Assembly: GCA_038496445.1 (NCBI GenBank)
Contig: JALMLS010000175.1
Span: 124,001 to 188,000 of the forward strand
DNA from: Trichosphaerium sp. ATCC 40318
Taxonomy: Eukaryota > Discosea > Flabellinia > Trichosidae
Direction: 5' to 3'
DNA length: 64,000 bases
Shown here: one piece after another, positions 47,523 to 56,605 of the stretch
Layout: each line of letters starts with the position of its first letter
How positions within the stretch are numbered: the stretch's first letter is position 1
Notes under the pieces: generated by a model
Told to the model about the DNA's origin: nothing
The model's input: only the letters and a program-made list of their open reading frames with translations
Databases searched by the model: none
Translations under genes and position numbers: made by a program

Positions 47523-49503
47523 TTAATTCACAACTATAGGTCTTTGACCAACACCTGAAGGCTGTACAACTATTTTACCATTTAAAACAGATACCTTAAC
47601 TTGTTGATTTGGGTTTATTTTACCTAGAAACTAAAGTAAGCAACAAAAGGGAGAAAAAAAATAACAGTGCTGGACTGTTACACGTACCACTTAATTGAGC
47701 TTCAGCCAACTCACTAACAACCAATTTTTCAACTGCATTCTTCAGTGAACGAACACCATAAGCCTCATTATAAAACTTAACAAGCCAGGAGACTAGTCCT
47801 GCATCCCACTGCAACGTCTACAAAAATAATTAACTACAAAAGGAACAAAGAGACACTACTATGCGTACAATATTATGTTTTGCTAAAGCTCTTGCACGCC
47901 ATTTAATTAGAATCTTAGATATTATAGTACCAACCTCGACACTTCAAAGAAACAAGGTTTAGGACATTGGAACTTTAGTAAACGGATGGCGTACGGTTTT
48001 AGAGGTAGGAATGGTACAATCTCTCCTATACGACCTATGAACTCGTCTCGTTTAAAGGCTTCTTTAAGAGGTGCGTGTAGAGCAGATGCAAGTTCTTCAT
48101 CCAGTTTTACTTGTTGTTGCTTAGTGAGAGACCTTTGAAGAGATCTAACGTAGTGGTTTAGTACTAAAGCAAGTATCTTGTTTACTTTACCTAATTTGAT
48201 AATGTTCTTTAATGACATCTGATGCCACATTTGATGTCATAACGAATATAGCTATACAAGTAAGCGTAAAGAAACAAACACAACAGCGCGTAGCGGGAAG
48301 TTTTAGTTAAGTTACCTTCTTTGCAGTTTAAGGTTTCACCTTTCCCTGTTGTGAGACGCCCTTCATCAAAAAGTTGCAATAAAATTGTAAGAACATCTGG
48401 ATGTGCTTTTTCAACCTCATCTGATACAATTGTAAGCGAAAGGCTAAGCTAAAACAACATACCAAGTAAAATAATAGGATTTTGCACTTTCTTTAACGAT
48501 AACACCAATAATGTGTCCTCTGCATAGCCCAAGTACCCAGGTGGGGCACCAACCTATAAATACGTAAATTTAAAGCAAAAGTAAACAAGGAGGTAGTCAG
48601 TTGACGCTTGCTCTACGTACAAATTTATTTACTGCGTTCTTCTCCTGGTACTCAGACATATCTATTCTTACAAATCCAGATGGATCATCGCCATAAAGCA
48701 TATTCGCAACTACTTTAGCCATCTTTACAAAAAAAATATGTCAACTTTTTTCAAAAGGTGTCAGAAGTTACCTCTGTTTTACCAACACCTGATGGACCTG
48801 AAAAGAGCCAAACGATGGGTCTGTCTTCATCTGTCCATCCAGATTGTAACCTCCTTATAGCCTTGCAAACTGATGTTACCGCAAAGCTCTGACCAACAAT
48901 TGTTTCTCTGATTAGTTGCTCAACGTTTCGCGCGATTTGCTTCCTTGGTAGTAGGCGTGCTTCCTCTATTGGCTTATCGCCGCCTTCTGTATTGCTTGCA
49001 CCAGCTGCGCCACTGTTTCCATTTGAGCTTCCACTAGCTTTGAACACGTTTAGAATCATATTCTAATAGTACACTAAAGATGTACCTTGCAACTGTGGCT
49101 TTAGAACAAGTGGTTTTAACGTTTCTGCTCTTGCTATGTACTAGAAAAAATATTAGTTACCGTGGACGCACAGATAACGAACCGTTGTGATGCGCTGTTT
49201 GATTGTTTTTTGTAACTATAACAATTATTAGTCGTTTTAACCGCCAAATACCTGAGCTTGTACCTCAGCGTTTTTCTCATCTACGTAATGGCGTCAGAAA
49301 CAGAAGTGTAAAGTGTAATTTGAGAGGTTAATATTTTGCCTCCTAAGTTTTTAGGATAACTAACACGTACATTTTAAGCCCGTTTGAAGGTATTCAATGC
49401 CATGAAGATAATTTTGAAACGCATTTGGGTAATCACCACTCTCATCCGCTGCACACGCCACTTTTATAAGCGCGATGCCCTTGTCGATAAATTGTTTAGA
49501 CAT
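47523..49503 (-). CDS. MIT domain fused to ClpB/Skd3-type AAA+ ATPase
   Basis: The N-terminus from ATG 49503 is a MIT domain: [40 protein letters not shown], and, after two introns, YIARAETLK (the usual MIT end). A linker rich in Ser/Gly/Asn ([16 protein letters not shown]) joins it in frame to one AAA+ module of the Clp family (D2 type). There, [20 protein letters not shown] is followed by Walker [11 protein letters not shown] (about 48776-48805), the pore loop GAPPGYLGY, Walker B-type [20 protein letters not shown] (Asp-Glu kept), sensor 1 [12 protein letters not shown], and [12 protein letters not shown]. The C-terminal D2-small domain has [20 protein letters not shown] and ends PIVVN. It probably remodels or disaggregates proteins and, through MIT, may be recruited to ESCRT-III-type partners (inference). 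The exon joins within the MIT-linker-AAA part are in frame. Confidence 0.82.
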
Positions 49504-49568
49504 TTGAGCGGGTTTTACGCTGTGTTTTAAAAAAAGAGCCTCGGTGATGCCCCTATTCAAAGACTGTG
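49504..49568. promoter_or_regulatory. bidirectional promoter, MIT-ClpB / ABHD18
   Basis: Only 65 bp separate the outward-reading ATGs at 49503 (-) and 49569 (+), the tightest divergent pair in the window. The core promoters must overlap. No TATA box or CACGTG seen. Confidence 0.5.
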
Positions 49569-51496
49569 ATGTCCTTGACACGAAAACTACCAAGCCGACT
49601 TAACTGGTTTATACGCCGTTTTTTTTATTCTCGTGCGCTATTTGTTACAGCAAGCAAGTATGGATATGGTACAAGAATATTATTCGACAGCGCTTGGCTA
49701 TCTCGACGAACTTTACACCTACTGGGCGTTACCAAAACCAGCTACAGGGTGGTTTTCAAAGGGTGCGTGTGATAACACTAAAGGTGTTAGCGATACGTTC
49801 TCACGAAAGTTACAGGCTGGGGTAAAATAGAAGAAAGAGAGATATGGTTCCCTACTGAGGTTGGTGATATAGTGGTTCACTGGGATAGCGACTGGACACA
49901 TCGTAGTGACCATTTTATGCGCTCAGGCCATTTTGAAACACCAAACACTGCATACTCCTCTATGCTACCTAAAGAAGTTCAAAACGGTATGAAATAGCTC
50001 TTTCTTTATTTTGGTTGTATTCTTTTTTTGCTTGTTATCGTTCACATTGCTACATGCGACAAAAGAAGCAACATCGAGCACAGTAGCGCTACTTTTAGTG
50101 AACTTATTTTTTTTGCTAGCGTATTTTATGCTCATGCTTCCCAACAAAGATGACAAAGATTGCAGGCGTACGTTTGGCATTGTAAATATTTTTTTAATCG
50201 TTTACGGCAAAAAAAAACCTTTTTCTATTTTTTACGCGTTTCGTGCTCGCTTATCCTCACTAATATAATACTAGTTGTCGTTCAAATAGCTGCTACAGGT
50301 GATAACGCATACAATACAAGGGAATACTTGGCAAAACAACTAATAGTAAGCCTTTTCTGGCCATATTTTTGTAATTGTTTTTTTTTTGCACAAAAAATCT
50401 GTAACTAATTTCGTCTAGCACAAAAATATTGGATCGTTGATACTAATGCACCCTTACTATGGTATGTAAAAAATTATTGCTTCACTGTATGAGTGAAAAG
50501 GGGTCTATTGGCCAACTCATAGAGTGAAAAACAAAACGTTTTAGTTTTTTTTTTTCTGTTGCGTTAACTCGCGTTTCAGGAACACGGAAGCCACATGATC
50601 AGTTTGGCACATGTTGTAACACACTCACAGATTTTGTTCTTGGCGGTTTTACTGCTGTTTGTGAAGTATGGAGCATCCTACGATGGCTACGAAGGGATTT
50701 TGGCCATAACGGGCCTCTAGGTTGCACTGGTACGTTATCAGTGCACTCGTCTACTCATCACTATAACTCTTTGTTGGTTTTTCATTAACCTTGTTGATAG
50801 GTATAAGCCAAGGTGGAGCACTTTCTATCAATACAGGTACGATATTTGAAGTAAAAACGACTTCTTTGATCTAAAAAACATTCCATAGGACTTATTGCAC
50901 CATTTCCAATTGCTGTTTGTGCGTTAATGCCTGCTCACTCTGCTCAACCAGTACTTCAAGGCAAGTTGTGATTTTTGTGTTTTGTGATTTAAACTAGTTT
51001 AACGTGAAAACAGGCGCTCTTGGTACTCAAGTCGAATGGGATACTCTAGCAGAGCATGGAAACCTTGCAGGTGTCCATGAAGCAAAACAAAAAGTGGATA
51101 AACTGCTCGAGTACACAAATATTAGAAACTACTTACACTGGGGCAAAGAGCCTGTAAGCTGTGTCGTTTTATCAGCATTACACGATAAATTTGTTCCTGA
51201 AAGCGCGTCTAATACTCTAATACATTATTTGAAGCAAGCAAAGAATTTTACACACATGGAGAACGCATGGTTGAGGTACTTGATACGTTTTCATCTTTCT
51301 TTGACGTTTTCTATTGTTTTTGCGTAAACTCTTTCTCATTTTCGTCTTTTATAGTGGTGGACATGTTTCCTCGTTCCTATTGCATTGTTCTACATATGTT
51401 ACAGCTATTGAAAAGTCTTTTTCAACATTAGCTGAGAAATGCGTAACAAAAGAAACAAAGAAGCTTAAATGGTCCAAAAGCAACTCAATCTTGTAA
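49569..51496 (+). CDS. ABHD18: ABHD18-like alpha/beta hydrolase (DUF2048)
   Basis: The start MSLTRKLPSRLNWFIRRFFY (ATG 49569) matches the family N-terminus. Later exons read TGWGKIEEREIWFPTEVGDI, LVVVQIAATGDNAYNTREYL, YWIVDTNAPLLWYGTRKPHD-like, FVLGGFTAVCEVWSILRWL, GPLGCTGISQGGALSIN (nucleophile elbow GxSxGG), and VLSALHDKFVPESASNTLIH (acid-residue region). The stop is at 51496 after SGGHVSSFLLHCS, which would supply the catalytic His. Animal ABHD18 is a mitochondria-linked hydrolase. About nine introns. Exon 1 has a second open frame (MDMVQEYYS) that I take as a shadow. The region 50150-50460 is poorly resolved. Confidence 0.8.
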
Positions 51497-51801
51497 TTAT
51501 AAAAAAAATTAGTATCCTCGTGAAACGAGGGTATCCCTGTAATGTAAATTCATAAAAAAGAAGAAAAAGTCTTCCTTTACCACCCAAATCTCAGATGTCG
51601 TTTAATCTTTTAACGCTTGATCAACAATGCTGTACAAACAACACTTGTGTTGGGATTTAGGATACGCGTTAGAGTTGCAGGTTATGCCACAAAATAACTC
51701 ATACAAATTTACGTGTTCGTCACATGAAATTTACGTCTTTGGTAAGTGAACGTACAAAAAATCCAAAAAATGTAATTGATTTATTAGTGTACAAAAAAGT
51801 G
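51497..51801. other. spacer between convergent genes
   Basis: 305 bp between the ABHD18 stop and the SprT-like stop. No coding exon seen. ATCCTCGTGAAACGAGGGTA (near 51510) contains a small hairpin, CCTCGTG/ACGAGG, which could mark a 3' end. Confidence 0.4.
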
Positions 51802-52691
51802 TCAGTCATCGTCTGCTGTTGACACAACAGGCTGTGTTTTTCTTCTCTTTTTTTTGCGTGTATCCTTCAATGTCTTCCGTTTCCTTTTCTTTTCTTCTGA
51901 ATAAGTGCTATTATGTGTCTAGTTTTGACAAAAGTTAGTTAACTTCAAAGACTGAAAAAATTCGTTAAGAGCTATTACCTTGTGTCCTAGACAGTAAGCA
52001 TACTTCATGAAACCTTCGCAATGAAGCTCTGATTCCATCTCTGTACAGGATTTCGAAATAGATAGCAATGGATGTAGCAACTCATGTTCCATTATCATCA
52101 ACAATCCTTTAGCTAAACTTCCTTTTAAATCAATACCTTGAGCAGTTACTATATCAAAACAATCATCATAAAACGTGATACATATATCAGTATGTTTCTC
52201 TGTATCATCGTATTCCCCTTTATCTGTCATTCTCCGTCCTATTGATTTGACTGTTAGGAAGCATTGTTTTCCTTAATTGCTTACCAATAGTTGTCTCTGC
52301 GAAGCTATCACTGAATCCAATGAGGTCTGTGAGTGGCGGTAATGCCTGGAACATTATCCTGTGTGCAAGTTGCTTCAAACCAAGCGAGTATAGTCCTTTG
52401 TACAAATACTTGTCATACGCGATATACATGTCATTTAGGGTTTCTGAGGAAAACTCATCTGCCCAGTGCTTGCCGTGGGCTTTCTGTAGACATGTAAAAG
52501 TGAGAAATGTTATTTGTCCAAAGTGACGTTCAAAAAGGTACAAAAACGCTGTGGTCATTCTCTTTCGCGTACGTTTAAATCCTGCGATACTTTAGCGCGT
52601 ATTTTGTTCATGTTTGGTTTTGTAAGTATCAGTGCCACTGCTTTTTTAAGCGTTTGAATGCCTGCCTTGTTAGGTCGTGTTCGTAGCCTCA
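51802..52691 (-). CDS. SprT-like zinc metallopeptidase
   Basis: The chosen start is ATG 52691 (MRLRTRPNKAGIQTLKKAV), which splices via GTACGC to an exon starting KAHGKHWADEFSSETLND. A 45-nt intron (CCTAAC branch, CAATAG acceptor) then joins ETTI to GRRMTDKGEYDDTEK in frame. The active-site helix GLLMIMEHELLHPLLSIS carries HELLH (HExxH). Upstream strands (DICITFYDDCFDIV) fit the SprT/Spartan fold, and the region after it (SELHCEGFMKYAYCLGHK) may give the third ligand. The C-terminus is lysine-rich (EEKKRKRKTLKDTRKKKRR), suggesting nuclear entry, and stops at 51802. Spartan-type enzymes cut DNA-protein crosslinks; similar short forms are also common in protist-infecting large DNA viruses. Function by family only. 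Confidence 0.68.
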
Positions 52692-52789
52692 TGTTGAGAA
52701 GTTACCGCCAATAACTTTGGAAATCATTAAGTCACGATTAACTGAAATCGTTTGTTTGCCTTTGGTTGCCAAAAAACAATCGTGTGTTT

Positions 52790-53875
52790 ATGGCGCAAGT
52801 CGATTCTCTAGTTGGTTGGCCGTTTCCACCTGAAGTAACGATTTATTGCTTGCAGGACGTAATGTTTCCTCAGCTGTTGTCCTGTGGCCCACCATCGCGT
52901 AGGAATAGCTATGTGCGTAATAGAAGGAAATTATGTAAACAATTAAGCAAATGTCGCCTTGTCAACTCTAATTGGCGTCGATACTGCAACAAGGTGTTTG
53001 GTAAGGCGTTACAAAGCAAAATAGAAAGGTTATATTTTAAAGGTCGTAGAGATGCTTTATTTACATGCTATGAGATAATACTACCTCTGGAAGAATACAT
53101 ACACTATTTAATGAGATGCATCATCCATACTAAAGGAAAATACGTTCCAAAGGCTTTTGACTATCTGGACAAACTTTTAGCTCGTGACGAACGTGCATGT
53201 CGCGTATTACAGGAGTTATATTCTTGCTTTATTTTATTCAATCGTACAAGCCACGCCGAGTTCTCAAAAAGGATAGAACACGTGATAGATTTGATGAAAC
53301 AGAACAAAAAAAACAAAAAAAAAATCGAGTATACTAAGAACAATGAATCTAGGTTTGTTACTTTTAAAAAACCGAGATTAAAAGATAAACAGAATACAAT
53401 GGTGCCAAAATCAACAGATACAAAGTTGAAGCTACCAATCTACAAATACCCACGGACCTCCTCGATAATACACAAGTGTCATGTGACGTTGATTTATGGA
53501 GATAAAAATACATTTTATGGTGCTGGCAATTGGCGGTTTATTACGTTTGATGATGGTCTAAAAGGCGTTAGCATGAGGGCAACTTGTAAATATACGACAA
53601 CTGATTACCCTTACGCGCTCAGAGGCCTTGACACTGGAGACTGTCTGTTGGATGTTGTCATTACAGAAACTGACTGTGGACCTATTGTTTTACGATCTGA
53701 AGGATGTTTGAAGCCGATTCATAGGTATAGGACGTATTCGAATAACACACCGTTTAAGATACTGTCTCCGCAGTCTAGAGTGTATTTTGATATGGATAAA
53801 GCCATTCTAGAGAGATCCGCGTTCGATGTTCACGTCATTTCTTCACTTGGAGCGTTTGCAGTTACGTGTGATTGA
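52790..53875 (+). CDS. intronless hypothetical protein, possible F-box at N-terminus
   Basis: 361 residues from ATG 52790, with no intron. Residues about 8-65 (WPFPPEVTIYCLQDVMFPQL, then SKCRLVNSNWRRYCN) could be a degenerate F-box. The middle is basic (KQNKKNKKKIEYTKNNESR, KKPRLKDKQNT). The C-terminal about 130 residues look like a folded beta-rich domain (CHVTLIYGDKNTFYGAG, GLDTGDCLLDVVITETDCGP, RSEGCLKPIHRYRTY). No family recognised. A piece of a related sequence lies at 56352-56407. The SprT-like gene diverges 98 bp upstream. Its intronless state matches the two F-box/LRR genes, so it may share their origin (inference). Confidence 0.72.
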   Translation: MAQVDSLVGWPFPPEVTIYCLQDVMFPQLLSCGPPSRRNSYVRNRRKLCKQLSKCRLVNSNWRRYCNKVFGKALQSKIERLYFKGRRDALFTCYEIILPLEEYIHYLMRCIIHTKGKYVPKAFDYLDKLLARDERACRVLQELYSCFILFNRTSHAEFSKRIEHVIDLMKQNKKNKKKIEYTKNNESRFVTFKKPRLKDKQNTMVPKSTDTKLKLPIYKYPRTSSIIHKCHVTLIYGDKNTFYGAGNWRFITFDDGLKGVSMRATCKYTTTDYPYALRGLDTGDCLLDVVITETDCGPIVLRSEGCLKPIHRYRTYSNNTPFKILSPQSRVYFDMDKAILERSAFDVHVISSLGAFAVTCD

Positions 53876-54898
53876 ATTTTTTTTGTTTGTAATGCTGATG
53901 GCTGAGGAGTGCGTCCTGTTTTTATAAAAACAATGTAACCACTCACAAAACAATGTTAGTTCTTTTTACATTCTGCTACTATTCGCAGGGTTTGACGCTT
54001 TCGTTAAAGTTAGTTCATGCTGATATTTTGTGTAGAAATGACGTTTTCTTGACAAGTGGCAGTGCGCTCGTGTACTAACGTTAGCGCACCACGCTCACTG
54101 GTAGTCTACGAGACCGCTGCTAAAGAGAACGAAAAGTAAAAGCCATCACAAGTACAATGCTTTTTATCAATTTTTTGCTATTGCTTCGCGTACATAGTTT
54201 GTTTTCTAGTAGTGTCTACAAACGCTACAGATTGATTGTTTTTATTCAAAAACCCGTTTATTTTGTTTTTCTTACCAAACTGATAAACACTCGATATTAC
54301 GCACTGATACCCTCTGGCAAGTGTAAAGCGAACAGTTTTTTTTGTTTTATTTGGAAATAAGCAAAAAAGTTTTATCTATTTTTGTATGACAACTACAAAA
54401 ACGTTCCTTTGTGATACCTTTTTCTTTGACAATGATTACGCGCTTTCACTTCTCAAGTGGTAGTTTTTGGCCAACAAATGTGCTTTTCGTTTTTTCCGGA
54501 ATCCTTCACTTCTTGGTGGTTTTTATAATGGACTCGATTTAGCGTTCATTGAGCCTTGAGTAGCGTTAAGAACTGACAACTGTTTACATGCCTTTTTTTT
54601 TTTGAGAACAAACGATTTTTCCTGGGCTAGCGCAAAACCGTGTCACATAAAAATACGCACAAAAGAATGCTTATCACGCATAGTAATATGTCTCGGTTTT
54701 TACCATGTTGCATTGAAACAAATGTATCACGTGGCTGAAACTTCAAGAAGTTTGAAAAATACCAAAGATGTAGCATAGCCACATGATATGCATTCATCTT
54801 GTAAAAAAATTTCAGTCCAAAAACACCAATTGAAAATGTGTATTTTTTTTTAATAAACATACACAAGCCCAAAGAACACAGCTCCTCTTAAATAAACT
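53876..54898. other. intergenic region
   Basis: About 1 kb of AT-rich sequence. One frame (54157-54360) begins with a hydrophobic run (MLFINFLLLLRVHSLFSSS) but then lacks coding character. A CACGTG lies near 54729. No gene is supported. Confidence 0.4.
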
Positions 54899-56042
54899 AT
54901 GTCAACATGTCCTCGTAAAAAAGTTATCTTCACTGTGGAAGAAAATGAAGCATTTCTGTACCACGCAGAAGAGCAAGCTCTGGCAGAAGAACAAAAAGAA
55001 GGAAATACAGATGGTCGGGTAGAATGGATGATAAACGCAAGCCGCCAGGCGTTACTTCCCATAAAAAGGCCCTCTGGTTCATTACTAACGCATGAGCAAC
55101 AGTCCAATGCGTGCCTAGAAGCCTTGGAGTAAGTTATCGTGTAAAATACTGTTAACGTTTTTTGCTAATTTTTTCTTCAGACAAATTTTGAAGTTGTTAG
55201 CGATTATAGACCATTATCGCCGTACCAACCCAGGTTTATATGCCTGTTTTGTAGTCCAAAAAAAAGAGCTGGAACGCGAAGTAAGTAAAACAGAATTGCC
55301 CAAAAGTAGCCTCATTTTGTTGTAGATTCGAGATGTGTTTTCTGCGTTCACAGTATGCGAAGCAGCCGTCTTGTCAGAAAACTGCCCAGCCCTGTCTTTT
55401 ATTCAAGAGGAGGCTTCAAACCCGTCTCCAGAACTACTTGGGGTTAAAAAGACCAAGGGTAGAAGGAACCTTCAAAAGCCTGCAGAAATGCTGAGAGAGG
55501 TAAATGGAATACAATTTTGTCGTTTTGTTTTTTGTTTACGGTTTTTTTTTGGAGATTGTTACCTTTTTCACATTCGTTGATCCATCTGTTGCTAGAGTTT
55601 AAGAAGATCTGGCTTTCCAGTGGTTAATGGCGGTGGCGACGCAGCTGTGCGTACTGCACTGTCTCATCTCGTTAGAAAGCTGGAGCAGCGTAACTGTAAA
55701 GGTATTGCCTTTTTTGAAAGCGTACAACAGTGAACACGTGATTGTTTTGCGTCGCGATTCATTTTGCGGCCTCCCGATAAATGTAGCGCTTATTTAAATC
55801 CCAGACGTCTATATTTCCATCTTTTTGCTTTGATTGTATTAGTGTAAGTTGTAAAACCCACGTAACAGTAATTCAAAATAAAAGATTGAAACATTTTTGT
55901 CAAAAATTGTACCTGTCTGTTTCTAGACCTTCAAAAAACTTCGAGCTGTTGAAAAGCTTGGTGGTCTTGATAGTAATATGATTGACCCCTTCGGAGATGA
56001 ATTTCTGTTTAAGTATGCTAGGTACATAGTTTTAATATTCTA
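54899..56042 (+). CDS. hypothetical multi-exon protein
   Basis: ATG 54899 (MSTCPRKKVIFTVEENEAFL). Exon 1 is acidic and Glu/Gln-rich (AEEQALAEEQKEGNTDG). Following exons read LKLLAIIDHYRRTNPGLYA, ELEREIRDVFSAFTVCEAAV, LRRSGFPVVNGGGDAAVRTA and, after a less certain stretch, TFKKLRAVEKLGGLDSNMI then DPFGDEFLFKYA. It stops about 56042. It is probably a soluble helical protein and I do not recognise the family. The introns between 55700 and 55925, one holding CACGTG at 55735, are not fully settled. Confidence 0.55.
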
Positions 56043-56605
56043 GAGCCTGTTATCACGTGATTTTAGACTTACCAATAGAAACACCTTTAACCAGAAGCAT
56101 TAATTAACCTACTTTGGTAGTTGTAGCCAATGTCTTTGGACTGTGTCCTTTAACTGTCCTACCGTAGCAGGAGTACTATTGCTACGGCTGAACTCTTTGG
56201 GAACTACAACAAATTATTTCTTTTAGGTTTAACCGGTAGAACAGGTACCAAATAAAACAAAACCTGGATTAATCTGGGATGCGTTAATGAGTGTCCCCAA
56301 ACGAGAGTGACTGACTTAATTCTAATAGGATACGGCTGAACGCGCGAAATAGAAGCTGACTGTGGCCCTATTGTGTTACAATCTGAAGTATGTTTGAAGC
56401 CAATCAGTCTAACAAAGTATGAATTTTTTACAACCAATCAGTTCTCATTCCGTGATTTAACACTGGAATGTTCTTCGCATTGATAGATGCAGCGTTTCAG
56501 TGGTTTTGTAGTTTGACTTTGTGTACAACATCTAGCTGGTAGGAAAATCGTAGACCAACGTAGCAAGCCAGTCATATGGTGCAATGACACCCACTCTAGT
56601 TAAAA
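56043..56605. other. intergenic region with a gene relic
   Basis: Holds a 56-bp relic of the 52790 gene family (56352-56407), a palindromic TCACGTGA site (56053-56060), and the promoter of the DENN gene. No intact gene. Confidence 0.45.
56352..56407 (+). pseudogene. relic of the 52790-53875 gene
   Basis: Hand alignment with 53666-53720 gives about 48 identical bases of 55. The same frame reads EADCGPIVLQSEVCLKPI against ETDCGPIVLRSEGCLKPI in the intact gene. An in-frame stop lies just upstream (CGCGCGAAATAG), and about 37 unrelated codons follow before a TGA. It is therefore a broken, partial copy. Confidence 0.65.

Noticed and set aside
49566-49830. Second open frame in ABHD18 exon 1 (MDMVQEYYS)
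   Set aside because: The MSLTRKLPS frame matches the family N-terminus; the other is a shadow.
54157-54360. 67-codon frame with a hydrophobic start
   Set aside because: After the hydrophobic run the sequence has no coding character, no splice support and no Cys or charge pattern; kept as non-coding.
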